From assembly GCA_017562135.1 (NCBI GenBank), contig QEYB01000180.1, positions 1,302,001 to 1,366,000 on the forward strand: a DNA stretch of 64,000 nt, read 5' to 3'. Positions 33,181 to 45,430 of this stretch are shown piece after piece. The stretch is from Dipylidium caninum (taxonomy: Eukaryota; Platyhelminthes; Cestoda; Cyclophyllidea; Dipylidiidae). Every line of letters begins with the position of its first letter. Position 1 is the stretch's first letter. The notes below the pieces were generated by a model, which was not told the DNA's origin, did not search any database, and saw only the letters and a list, made by a program, of their open reading frames with translations. The position numbers were made by a program, and so were the translations under genes.

Positions 33181-35975
33181 TTCGACAAAGCCCGCGGGTC
33201 ATCGGTTTACGGCAGCCCAAACTTGCTTTCAAAGCGCAACGCGCCAAGGGCGGCGCCAGAGCTGTCGCTAATAAGTGTGACAATGATCAATCAGTAGGAA
33301 TCTTTCCCACATTTTATTACATCCTTTTGTCTCTTCCATCATTCTTGTATCGTAATTTATTGCCATGTGTCATACTGGCTTGTCCTACTGTCAGAAATTT
33401 ATTTTTAATTAAGACCTACCCTTCTAATGAGTCCAAGAACGGTACCGATGCAACAACAGTAACGTCAAAATTCCACAAAGGTAGTACTGCGCGTATGTCG
33501 AAACAAACCCTTTTGACGGAGAACTTGGAAACATCGGTGTCTTCACGTCAGTCCGCAAGGCACACCCAAAAGATTGTCAAAGCTGCTGGGTAGGTGGGAT
33601 TTACGGTAAATTTGAGCATTTTCATCACCATTTTCGAACTCGATCTGTATACATCATTTAATGCAGTATTGATTCATATTTCTGTTTTCTGGTGAATCGG
33701 CACGTGCTTCAACATTATCTAATCGTTTATTTCTGCACATGGGTACTGGTATGCTAATGTCGGATGAATAGCACTGAACTTTTTGTCTGCGTTGGTAACG
33801 GAGTAACTTTAATATTCCTCCCCCCCCTATTTTTTGCTAAGTTTCTGCTTAAAATGGTTTACAATACAGTAACAAAGAAATCATTTGATTCTCTGACCTA
33901 TTTTTATGTTATTTGCCATGTCTTACGACATGTGTACAAAGGTTCCAATATTGCATCATTTTCATCTCAAATATTGTATTACATCGCAAAATAACGCATA
34001 AAGTTCCCGACTTTGTTTTGATAGAAGTCGGCGGACGACAACTCGTCGCAGCCTAAGTGTTTGCAATCCTCCTTCCGCCATTGGAACGAAACAGAAACAG
34101 AAGCAGCAGCAGCGAGAGCCGAAGGCGTGTTCTCTAAGTCCTAAGAAGCAATTCCGTGTTCATTCCCCTGTGCCTCAGACTAGAAATTCTCCACGCTTGC
34201 GTCAGACTCAACTTTCTAACTTTGGCATCCGGCGCACGGCTCGGCAATTTGCCAAAGATATTCAGGTAACTTTGGTGACAACTCATCAATGAGATACATC
34301 TTTATATTGTGGTTTCAGTTGTTTTCTTTTAAGATTCCCTCTTTAATCTTACCATACTTGAGCATATTTAGCCAGTAGAGTGGAGTATTTGAACTACCTT
34401 GGCATCTTGCTGACTAATCTTTTGAGTGCAGCTAAAGATTTCCTACGTAAACAGCCCCTATTTTTATGACTCTTAGTCACTTTTTCAGGACATTTGTGCG
34501 ACATTATTCTTTGTAGATTACCAACATGGATGTTCTGGGCAGATATTATGTCAACTTTTCATTTTTTCGTCTATCGTTATTGTAGCTCGAAAAAGAAGCT
34601 GGTGTCATTACATCCATTTTGAAAAGCGAAGAATCTGGGATGAAGGTAGTTTATTTCGCACCACTTTTTTGCAATACTTCTCTCAAACATTGACACTATA
34701 TATAACGCTCTCTAGCTTTTTCGTAAAAGATGTTACTATGACCAACTTCTGTATAACCATCGAATTATAACTTAACTGCGTTAGCTATGGAGCCGCCTTT
34801 GAGAAATATAGGGTCTTATTATATAAACCTCATTTTAAACTTGAGAGAGATGACTCTGCAGCAATTGCATTACTTTGTTGCTTGAGATTCGCAAAATTCT
34901 TATATTCAAACCTACTTGTTTGTCGATTCACGATGCCTCACCTCCACAAAAATTGTTGTCAAGTTTTTAGCTAGTTCTGTTCGACGCCGAAGGCTGATGT
35001 ATATCAGTTCTCGTGAAAGTGAAATATTTATCTGTACTTCAGGTCGTGATGACGGAAGAAAAAGGCAGGGGCGTGATAACCACACGAACATTCCTTCCAG
35101 GTGAATTTGTAGTGGAATATATCGGCGAACTCATTTCAGATAGTGAAGCGCGTGGACGCGAGATTGAATACAAAAAGAATCCTAATGTGGGTTCTTTCAT
35201 GTTCTTCTTCTCCCACGCGTATGTCTCATTCGTTTCCTTATTTTTTTTTCGGCCGCCCTCAGTATTGCTGTTCTTTTGCTCTCACTTGGTTTAATACTCC
35301 CAAAAGGATAAAAGCATACAGGAGTTGGGTATCTAGGGATCTATGTATGCTTTATCGAGATCTCGAAAGTTTGGTGTCAGAAACTGTAATCTCTTTTCTT
35401 AAATTCCGTAGGAATGATATACGCCTCCCTACGTAAAGGAAATATATTTAAAAACATTTAAATAAAACTCGAATTCATCGTGTGTCAACACTTTTAGCTC
35501 TGGGATGCCTTGTTTCTCACTGCTCTTGTTGAATTAGGGGCCGACGCTATTGCGTGGACGCCACGAAGGAGACAGATAAATTAGGCAGACTGATCAATCA
35601 TAGTCGGTTGCATCCCAACTGTGTCGTCAAGGTTGTACCCATCGACGGCGTTCCTCGTTTGGCCCTTTTTGCAAAAAACGAAATTCCGCCAGGTTGGTTC
35701 GCTTTTCCCTTTCTAAAGCAAGTTCCTCCAGGGGTGAATTGGGGGTGGGATCATGGATTTCCTATTTAAAAGCTCCTCTATTCTACTACTTTTCTCGTTT
35801 TTGTATGTAAATACCTTTAGTTATCGTCACAGTAGACCGACCTTCAGGGTTATTTTTTCATTAAGATCCAATTGAACTTCACTATGCTCTTCCCGTTGTA
35901 GGTGAAGAGCTTTTGTACGACTATGGCGACCGCGATAAAGAGAGTCTTATTTCTCACCCTTGGCTTAAAACTTAG
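33181..35975 (+). CDS. KMT5A: Histone H4K20 monomethyltransferase KMT5A (SET8)
   Basis: KMT5A transfers a single methyl group from S-adenosylmethionine to H4 Lys20 in nucleosomes and is needed for mitosis and replication control. Exons 33181-33293, 33414-33589, 34025-34265, 34586-34645, 35043-35218, 35538-35692 and 35902-35975 join with matching phases; the 5' end is not resolved. The N-terminal half is basic, Ser and Thr-rich and low complexity, with a Gln/Lys run (TKQKQKQQQ), as in other KMT5A proteins. The C-terminal SET domain is complete: EEKGRGVITTRTF, GEFVVEYIGELI, YCVDATKETDKLGRLINHS, IDGVPRLALFAKNEI, GEELLYDYGDR and the characteristic C-terminal HPWLK. This ending, the CVDATxExxxLGRLINHS signature and the lack of pre-SET and post-SET zinc clusters distinguish KMT5A from other SET enzymes. 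The catalytic Tyr in LLYDYGD and the NHS cofactor motif are present. Confidence 0.93.
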
Positions 35976-38718
35976 TTTTGTTGCTTCCGCCTTCATAATG
36001 TAACTGTCGCGTACTTGATTAGCACCTATGCCATGAATATCAATCGACTCGCAGCCAAAGTCGAAGTCTTGTCTTCCGCGCAGTTGTGCTGCCTCAGAGG
36101 AGGCTATGGGTCCCCATTTGTATCTATATTCAGACACCTTCCTTCCCCTTTTGTAAATTGTTCTATAGAAAAAACCGGCTGACCGACTATCCTTTCATTC
36201 TTTCCACCCTACTATTTCGTGTCTCAGCTGCTTTTGTGTTGACTGCTACTATACCCTTATAAGTACTATCGTATGATTTGGTGGTGATGTAAGATAGCTG
36301 ACTAAGCATCCCCCAAGTACAATCGGATATACAGTATGGTTGATTAGGTTGGCCTTAGGTTTAAAAGTGGTCTAACAGCCGTGATTGTGCCTGCCCCTCT
36401 AAGAGATTCAGCCATGCAGTCTTCAAATAGCTTCAATACTTTCCTGTTTGCAAGTACGTAAAACAACCTTCAGAAAGCTACTTATCTCAAGAAATAGGTG
36501 CATTGACTAGGTAGGGTGTATCTTAGACGAAGTGGATGTTGAGAGGAGTCGTCTGTCGCCCAATTCAGTTCCGTGGGTGCGGATGCGGACGCATGTAATG
36601 CTCAGCAGATTCTCAATGTGAAGGGATTTTTTGACATTTCTGTTTTACAATGTTGGGTTGTATGGATTTGTCCCTACTGCCCGGTGGCTGTGCACGTAGA
36701 CCGTCCTGACCTAAAAGAAGTGCATTTGATATCAACAGGAGAGATTTCTCCCAAGTGATCAATCAACGCAATTAACTGTCCTCATGCCGGCATCACAATA
36801 TTAGTAAACTTGCCTTTTTTCTTGCCGATTACCGGCCTACTCTCCCGCCTCAGCCTTTCAGCAACGCCCGCCCTTCCTTTTGCACCTGTTCGGAGGGGAC
36901 GCGTCGGGGTGCTATGCAACCCTCTGCCCTTTAGTCGTCCAGTGTTGCTTCGGCTCTTACGGGAAAGTAGTTTTAAACCGTTCAAAGCCCATTTCAGGTA
37001 TACTTTTGGCCGCTTCTCCTCTCTCCGTACAGTTGCTTGCAAAGACCTCTTATATCCGATTTTCTTTATTCATATTTAATAGATGGAGTCTGTAGGCAGT
37101 GTTGACAAGGACTACAGACATTCCGGGTAAACGCTAGGAAGGTGTTCTGACATTGCCATGACATATTTTTGTCATCACCATGGACACTGAGTAAGGAGTA
37201 GTATTTTAGAAAAAAATCTACTGGCCATGCGGTGCATTCCCGCATGGAGAATAATCTTAAAACTGCCTTGTCTCAGAGGCAGCTCATGGACCAGGTAGAC
37301 CTCTCAAGAATATATCCTTCATGCTCGCCACCACTGGGAATGCTTTCTGCTGCCTCGCGGTGATTGTGTCGGAGAAGTAGACTTACTAAATGGGCAATAC
37401 AGCATTCCCCTAGCGCATACGCCCGATCCCCAGACAATTCGTGGCACGCTTCACCTACGCAAGCTCTAAATGCCACAGCTCACGATCGGGGTGCCTCCTT
37501 CCGTGTCCTTTGACCTTTCGAACCGCCTGAACGATGTAACATTGTGTTGTGTGAGATATCCGAGAGGACGTAAAGTTATCTGCACTGTGCGGTCTTACCT
37601 AGTGCCGAAACGACAGGGAACGCTTATGTCACCTGTGTGCGTGTCAGGTTGACAGGTAAATTTACGTCTAATTAATTGGGATAGAGCTTATAAACCGTGA
37701 CCACTTGCTTGCCCGCCTATTGTCACCATTGCCCTGTAAACAATAAAGTTGCCTTTTTGTGATACAGAGCTCAAGTTGGGGGCCTTTTCTCCGACTCATC
37801 CGTGCTTTTAGACGAAACACTCGAGGGCTTCTATGTGCTTGATCTTCCATTTGCGCATCACCATCTTCGTTAATGCCGCCGGCATCACGGCACGGTGGCC
37901 GTTGGCATCCCATTTGACGTCTACTTTCGTATTCTACTTTCGTATTCTGGCCCCCTATTCTGGATGCAAACCAGCCTTATCTATTTCAACGTTTACGTGG
38001 CATTGGAAATGTGTGTTTCGAGTCCTAAGGCAGTCGTTTGCGTTAGGAACTAAACGACGGCGAGTGCCAATGAACTGACGGCGCGTGGTGATCAGTCAGG
38101 CCCTTGAGAAATTCGCGTTCTCTATTCCAGCGGACACGCTTCTGCCACTACCGTTTAACTAAGCGTAGCCAGAAAGGCATATTATTTGGGGTCTTTTTGT
38201 CACAAAGTTATGATTTGCACTTTGCTTTTCTACAAGTCTTACCGACTTTTGAACAACAAAGAAGGATCCGTTATCAGTTGGTAGAGAGAAGTAGTTTGTG
38301 TCGTGATGGAATTGACACTAATCATCATGTTTAAGAAGTGTTTTGCGTTGGGATGCCATTCCAACGAGGTGTCCTAGTAACTGCGTTGTGGATAAAGTGC
38401 CGACTTTGCGTCGACGTCCATCTTTCGGTGACTCAGTCGATGCTTGTCCCCCCACGAGCCAATCGAGGTGTTCCAAGGTCATTGGCGGGAAAATCCATGT
38501 CTCCGCGGTGAGGGATTGGTGGATCCGGGCGTGCAAGCGCACGCACACGAATTTGCCCGTTTCGTCGGTCCTTTCCCCAGCATTCCTGGGCTCCTTCTTC
38601 TGGCGCGCGTGTGCGCGTTTCCAATTTGCACAAGCCTGACACCATTAGCGGGTGCAATGCACTGAGCGAAATAACGGATCGCGGCAGAAAGCATTGTCCA
38701 ACCGAATAAGCCAGGCGC
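35976..38718. other. Intergenic region across a composition boundary
   Basis: No gene recognised. Around 36.5-37 kb the DNA changes from AT-rich to GC-rich, and long chance open frames become common on both strands. A 13-nt tandem duplication lies at 37921-37946. Confidence 0.5.
37921..37946 (+). repeat. 13-nt tandem duplication
   Basis: CTACTTTCGTATT occurs twice in direct succession. Its size suggests replication slippage. Confidence 0.85.
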
Positions 38719-41700
38719 ATGGGTGCTATTCACGGAAAGCATAGGCTCTCTAGAACCGAGATCAGGACCCTTTCCCTGAAAACACATTTCACTGAAAAAC
38801 AAATTAAAAAATGGCATAGGATATTCCTGGTAAGTCCCCTAATTGTTCATCTGTCAATTCACTTAATCACTCATCTCGTGTTAGATTTTATGTGTTCTAG
38901 CAAAGAACAAGAATTAGAAAGACATTAAAGGAGAAATGGGAGTGAAAATAGGCTTACCAACCCGAATCTTCGCACTCTCCCCAAAGAAAAGTTGAGAGTA
39001 GGGATTGTGTTAACAGCATAAACAAGCATACGCAAATGGGCATACGCCTCATAGACAACTCTCCGCTCCCCCTAGGCGTACGTACGTACGTGCCTCGTAG
39101 AGGTCTAATTGTCGTCTCATTTTCCGGCGATACCAAATTAGCGGTTATGCAGTCCCTCTGCACACTGGTGCCTGTTCCTCGAGCTGGCAATGCATCAGGC
39201 TACGCGCTCTGTTACCTCAATTTGCTTCTTCCTTGAACAAAGTTGCCACGTTACCTGTTAGCGCACGAATTCTTCACTATGCCTACATCTTTTCCATTCT
39301 TAGTCCCTTCGCTTATTTCCCCTCGTCAACTCTTTCGACCGAATTTAGTGAAGCTGCGAATGCCGAATGTGCGAGTTCTCGACTCCATTTTGGTTTCAGC
39401 GGTGCTTGCAACTGACACTGGCTCAATTAACTTCGAAAACCAGAAGCCGCATGCAACTATGGCTTCCTGCGAGAGTGTGTAGCGGCCCAGGCACTGAAAT
39501 GCGACACTCGACGCTTTCGGTGAGGACGAGGCTCCATCTCCTGTGTGCCACCAGCGTCCTGGTTTACCTTCCACTCAATTCCACTCAAACGTAACACTGA
39601 ATTCATGTTGCGCAGTTCTTCTGAGATGCAGACGACCGCAAGGTCGCCAGTGGTAGCAAGTAATCAGGCGGCATTGTCTCCCTGTTCACGGCTCCTACAC
39701 AGCTGAAGCCAAGTCTGCAAGGGGGATTTTGTCTTGAGAACCAGTAGCCTTTCCATAGCATTTCGTGGCTACTCGGATGGAAGTGTTTCACAGGAGTGGT
39801 GAACTACTTTGCAAGTGGCTGTGTGGTTCTATGCGGACCCAATTTCTCTCCATGCCTCCATCTCCCAGACTCCCTTCCTCTCTGACGCGCACATGTCCCC
39901 CCTTCCTCCCCCACCCCCACCCTGCACCCCCTCGTAAGCTAAGTTCATGAAGGTCTACCTTGGGGTTCATTATTTCGGTTTGCGACACATCCTTCACCAG
40001 CCTCGGTTTTAAAAATATCCTGCACCTTAGTCAGTAGCCGCTTAAGAAGAGTACGAAAATCTGTGCTGAATGAGGCGATTGCCAAGCTTCTCAGATCCCC
40101 AAACATGCAGGGCATTGTCATTGCTGTCTTTACGATCAAGTGACCTCATTTTTATTTAAGCACCCAACTGGATGGTGGTATGTCTGCTAAGTAATGGTTG
40201 ACTTATCGCCTGTCCACCGGACCCACCCTCTCTACTTCATATTTCGCTGGCTAATGCCACTTCTCCACTGGGTCCGTGCTTTCTGCTCCATTCCAAAGCG
40301 TCTGCTTCCACCTCGGTAACTAAGCATCGTATTTTCTTGCTACGCGCAATGCCGCACTGTCCCCGGTGCTGAAATCCTCCTTCCGAGTGTGCCCCACGCG
40401 CGACGCTTTCTTAATGCTCGAGTGGCAAGTGTGCGACTCTCCGCCACCGGGCTGCGAAAGTAGGGGAGTGCAGACCTGACCGAGGCCAATCATAGGAATA
40501 TTCTTAGTAATGTCGTAGAGGGAAGCTCATGTTATGCTGGAGGGAGGCAAAAGCGACGAAGAAGTATAAGGCTTCGAAATGAGTTCCGCCGTTTCAGGAG
40601 CCCGAGAGACGATTAAGTACACGGCAGCCTGAGCTGGGACCGACTTGGGGCTTTCGACAAACGAATAGCGTGGCCCCTCTTGCCTTTGCTTTTATTTCAG
40701 TCTTGTAATTAGGTACTGAAAACACCACACCAGGTGATAGTGTCTATTTTATGATGTTATAGACTGTTAAACGCAAGTCATTCCTTTCTGTTGCGCAGAA
40801 GGACTGCCCGTCCGGTCAGCTTAATCGACGCGCCTTCCTGGACATGTACACGCACTTTTTCCCCGACGGAAAGGCGAAAGCCTTCTATGCCCACCTTTTC
40901 CGCACCTTCGATCAAGACAACAGTGGCCAAATTGACTTCTCCGAATTTCTATCGGTATGATCTTTGTTTTATCTGAGACAAAAGAATCGCGCCTTGAGCG
41001 GCTGTTACTTGAATGAAACCTCACTGACACCAAAACCTGCGAGTCTCAAAGCTCTGTCGACATCCGCACTCAATCCGACTTAGATTAGCCATTATCAGCC
41101 AGGCACTAAAAAGGCCATCCTCCACCCATGATGGCCTGTCCTACGTTTTGCGCCTAGGCAGGAGCTCGTCATCAGCTTTAATTACCAATGCGACCATTTA
41201 AGCCCTCTTAGGATCTCTTCCTCCTCCTCTTCCTTTCCCCCCCCCTTTTTTTGTCTCCTTAAGAAGTGCCCTCTCTTGTTAGGCATAAACAGCCGCTTTT
41301 TACGCCTAATGTGGTGTTTTACACCAGGATAATCCTCTGAATAGCTGGCTGTCTCAACGAACGTGCAGAATAGTAGGGCGGAGACTGTTCGAGGAAAAGC
41401 TCTACCGTTTTACCAAGGCTTCCTTAATCCCACCAAGTCTTCATTACATGAACAACGACTCGCATTATGCTAAGCTTTATGCAACTAGGAATCACCCGCA
41501 AGAAAATTTCTCTTATGTTGCATTGAGCCAAGCGATTAAACTGCCAAAGCAGTTAGTATGGCCGGCGATAGCGTCGGCGGGTGGCGTAGCGGTGACATGC
41601 ATTTAGGCGAGTTCAGTCCGGGGTCAGTAATTTGACCTCGTTGCACACGGTGGCAGCCCCGCGCCCCAACGCCCCGCCGTTAACCGCACAGTCGGCGACT

Positions 41701-43699
41701 CCTCTTGCAGGCTATCAGCATAACCCAAAGCGGCGGTCCGGAAGAGAAGCTCGGTCTCGCCTTCCAACTCTACGACATCGACGGAAATGGGCACATCGAG
41801 GAGGCTGAAATGAACGAGATTATCAAGGTAATGATAATGTATTCCCACTGGCCTATTTCTTTCTCTGTCCCGCATAGTGCAGAGAACAGTGAATCTCCGG
41901 GAGACGGGATGTTTGGAATGCCTGGGACCGGTTTTTCATAAGCACCATGACGACCTTAACTGCAACGCCTCATCAGGGTGCGAAAGTCGGAGGCGAGGCG
42001 AGCACCGTACGTTTTAAACGGTCACCACGTGAATGCATTTTCCCGGTGGTAGCCGTGGCCTGAGTTGTTGCACCCACCGGGATGGCCGGGCTTAGGATTG
42101 TGCGGACTGATGCATTCTCGGCACAGCTCAACTTCCATGCCCGCATGCCAAAAAATAACTAGGAGTGACGCTTATTCAACCATTGGGGACGTGAAACTTA
42201 AATATCTCAGTTGGGATTTTGTCGTGCTAACAACTTGTCCCATATAAATTTGCGGGACTCAGGCCCCTACCGTTTCTCGAGCGGAGCCATAATGCTTTGT
42301 GGCAAAACATGTGGAGAACTCGTCACCATCCTCGTAGCTGGTCACAAATGGAAGGCGTTGGGCGGGAGGATCTTCGAAGAGGTGGTCATCTCAGTCGTAC
42401 GCTAATTCGTCCGCCCACCCGCTTAACAGTTTCATTCGCACCGGCGGCAATGCCTCTCCACGACTGTCGGCTTCCTGTTGACAACCAGATTGTACGATTT
42501 ACCCCAGGAGCTGGCAAGGGTGATTCATTTGTCTCCCCTATGCCTCCCTCTCGGTCGTAAGCCGATGCGTAATTAGGAGGTCTTCTCCCAAACCGCGAAG
42601 GCATTCTGAGGAGGTTGAGCCCTTGATGGAGAACATGATGGGCACAAAAGCCGTGCTTGTCACGGCAGATCTTGAACCCCACGTATAGCACCAGAGCCTG
42701 GGGGAGCGTGTGTCGGTTAAATCGTGATTCAAGCAGCAGTCCCGACGAGTGTCACTCTGTGCTGCTCATCTCCACGGTCTTTGCGCTCGCAACGATTAGT
42801 TTGAGTCTTCGCGTGCCTCGAACCATTATGTTGCCGAATCTATTTATTTCGCTTGAGGACCTTTTCTTAACCTCGTATATTTTACTGAGTACGATAGACA
42901 GTGATGAGAATGCGCAAGGAATCAAATGATCGGATTAATGGCGGTTGAGAAGCTTATTCCGGAGACAAACTCAATTAGGGTCGAATGTTGCCACGACTTT
43001 GGGGGCAGGCGGCGGGCAGTGATGGAGGAGGGTGATTTTTGTGGTGGTGAAAGGAGGGAGGGACGAACTCGCGAGCACAGGGCGAGCGCAGCGGGGGGAA
43101 GTTGGGGAGGGCGGACCCGCTCTGTCCCCTGGGTCCCGTTTAATCCGGTCCTCGGGTGCCCTACGGGGCGCAGCACAGAGCTCCACGCCATGCGGCAAGT
43201 TGAAGACTTAACCTTGAAATCCCACCGGATATGCGGACATGGTGAATTGATTTGAGGCAATCCTGAGCAAATAGATTAGCGGACCGGAATCCGCCAGAGG
43301 GCCTGTGTACGGTCTCCTACGCCCCAGTAGAGCTCCACTTTGTTTCGCTATCCAAGGGCTCAAAGTCACCCTTGTCTGTGGCCCCATTGACTGGTGCACC
43401 TCGGAGGCTCTTGTCGCGGGGCCGTGATTAGCAGGGAGCAAGCACTGTGGTTGGGGAGGTAGCTCCGAATGCTTGCGCGGTTGTAAGTCGGTGTCTTTCG
43501 TCATCGGTCCCACTAGGCCATTTACCTGATGGTCGGCGAGACGGATCCCAGCCCCGAGAACAGTTCGGAGGTGAGGACACATGCGATATTCAAAAAAATG
43601 GACCTCAACTCAGACCACGTGCTCTCCAGGGAGGAATTTATTCGCGGTTGCATCAACGATGAGCATCTCTACAATTTGCTGGCCAGCGCTGGAAGTTGA
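38719..43699 (+). CDS. Neuronal calcium sensor / visinin-like EF-hand protein
   Basis: A calcium-dependent membrane switch protein of the NCS family (recoverin, hippocalcin, frequenin, VILIP). Exons 38719-38829, 40799-40954, 41711-41827 and 43517-43699 are all phase 0 and give 188 residues, the usual length. Gly2 in MGAIHGKH fits an N-myristoylation site. The N-terminal helix [21 protein letters not shown] matches the family, and the CPSG sequence makes EF-hand 1 non-binding, as always in NCS proteins. EF2 (residues 75-86, DQDNSGQIDFSE) and EF3 (111-122, DIDGNGHIEEAE) are canonical. EF4 (157-168, DLNSDHVLSREE) keeps the acidic ligands but has His instead of Gly at loop position 6. The C-terminal tail is GCINDEHLYNLLASAGS. 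I cannot decide which NCS subfamily it belongs to. The introns are 0.76-1.97 kb, unlike the tiny introns of the left half. Confidence 0.92.
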
Positions 43700-45430
43700 C
43701 CTGAGCGAGTGCGTCATACCGCCTACGAAACAGGCAGCATCGTCGTCCTCAGTCTCATCCCATCCACGAACGCCCCGTATGCGCGCCCTCGTGTCTCCGG
43801 CCTCCGCCTTCCATCTGCCACCAGCCCATCTCTATTGTATAAATCACCTCCGCCCATGAGAGGACCCTCCGACGCCGGGACGCTCTCCTATCCCCGTCTT
43901 GTTTGCAGCACCCGCCCGTTCTCCGAACGCCGGCGTTCTCAGTCGGTGGCACGGGTGCATCTGCGCAATACTGTAACTTGTAGTGCTGTGCACTTATTGT
44001 GCAGTTCAAGGCACAAATACACGTCTTGCCAGCCCCGCATTTAATTTTGCTCTACTCAGAAGTGACAGGAGCGCTTTATTGAGCAGGAACCTAGAGATGA
44101 GACCTGTTTTCTAAATGCCCAACCCCAGTTAGAAGCCATCTGTGTCGCTGAGGTCGACGCAAGCCCGTATAGGACTTTTGTAGTCCGGACTAATCCGGTT
44201 CAGCGTAGGCGGGATCCGCGGTCGCCGGTCAGCATTCCCCCGGCCCTCACGGCGATGATCCGCTCCGCGTTTGAACGCTCCACAGAGGCGCTGATGGCCA
44301 GGCGTGGGCTGGAGCAACAAGACGTCGGTAGGACTGTGTGGGTGGTCGTGTCATGAGCCAACGAAACGTGAAATTTTACGCCACTTCGAAGCCTCCCTTC
44401 GGGTGTTAAAGTGTTCATACACTACGGCTATGTTGTGTATGCGATCGCAAGCTGTTATTGAGTGGGCGACAGCCTCAGAGAACTGTTTTAACTTTCCTTA
44501 CCTGACACTCCTCTGGCGACTTCGAAAACCGCTGGAAGTGCCCGCCCCCACGTTACTTTCGGACAGAAGCTAATCTTTAACATTAGCCGTTACCGGCGGA
44601 GCTGGTCGCCCGAAAAACCTCGCCTGTGCAGCGTAAAAACCCATGTTCACGCGAGTGAATCTGACCTTGCGACTAATTAAGTCGCGACCAAACTCCCGAG
44701 ATTCAGAGAGGATTAACTTTCTCGTTCGATGAGCCGTCGCTCTAAATAAACTTAGTTCACAAATGACTGGAGCCCTTCACGCTGCCCCGAGTGGAGGGTT
44801 AAGGATGAGGACTTGAGTATCACGAGACTCATTTGTTCGGACATTTAACTAGGTGTGCGGAGGTAGGAACGTTAGCGATTCGTACAGGCAACAGTCGCCA
44901 AAGTTGATCGTGGGAATCATCGCGTCCGAAGTAGCCTAGGTTGTCGCCCCGACGGCCAGGGTTACTGCGCTGGAAAATGGTATCTTTGTCTGATCCGAAT
45001 ACGAAAATTTAACCTTTCAAGAAGTGGCGCCGCAGACAAGACTGTTTCTGCGTCGAGAGACAATCTTTTATCCGTGCCTCAAATAAGGCTCCAACTTCCA
45101 AGCCCCCGTGGCCGCGTCGGTTGTTTCGCGCAACTGCCGGGAGAGCTGAACCCAGGCAGCTGTAGCCTGAAAACAACAACGCACGGGACCCGATCCCCGC
45201 CGCGGTTGTGGCGAGAAGATTAGACCGCAACTTGTCGACAGGGTAATGCTCTTCCTTCTCCCCTGCATTTATCCGACCCGGTGCAAAACAAAAAAGGGTC
45301 TGTAGGAAATCTCCAGCATGTGATGATTGTTAGAATCTCCAGAGCCGACGGGCTAAGACGTGAGTATGGCAATCAACACCAAAATGTATTTAGACAATTA
45401 CGAGTTCACTGACAATCACTAGAGCCGGCT
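43700..45430. other. Convergent intergenic region with one orphan exon candidate
   Basis: This lies between the NCS gene (+) and the aminopeptidase gene (-). An exon-like block at 44184-44327 on the + strand has an acceptor (TTTTGTAG), an open frame containing IRSAFERSTEALMARRGLEQ, and a GTAGGA donor. I found no partner exons, so I do not call a gene. Confidence 0.35.

Noticed and set aside
33012..33593. 193-codon + open frame as a single exon
   Set aside because: It reads through a 120-nt intron (33294-33413) that happens to stay open; only the two flanking blocks fit KMT5A.
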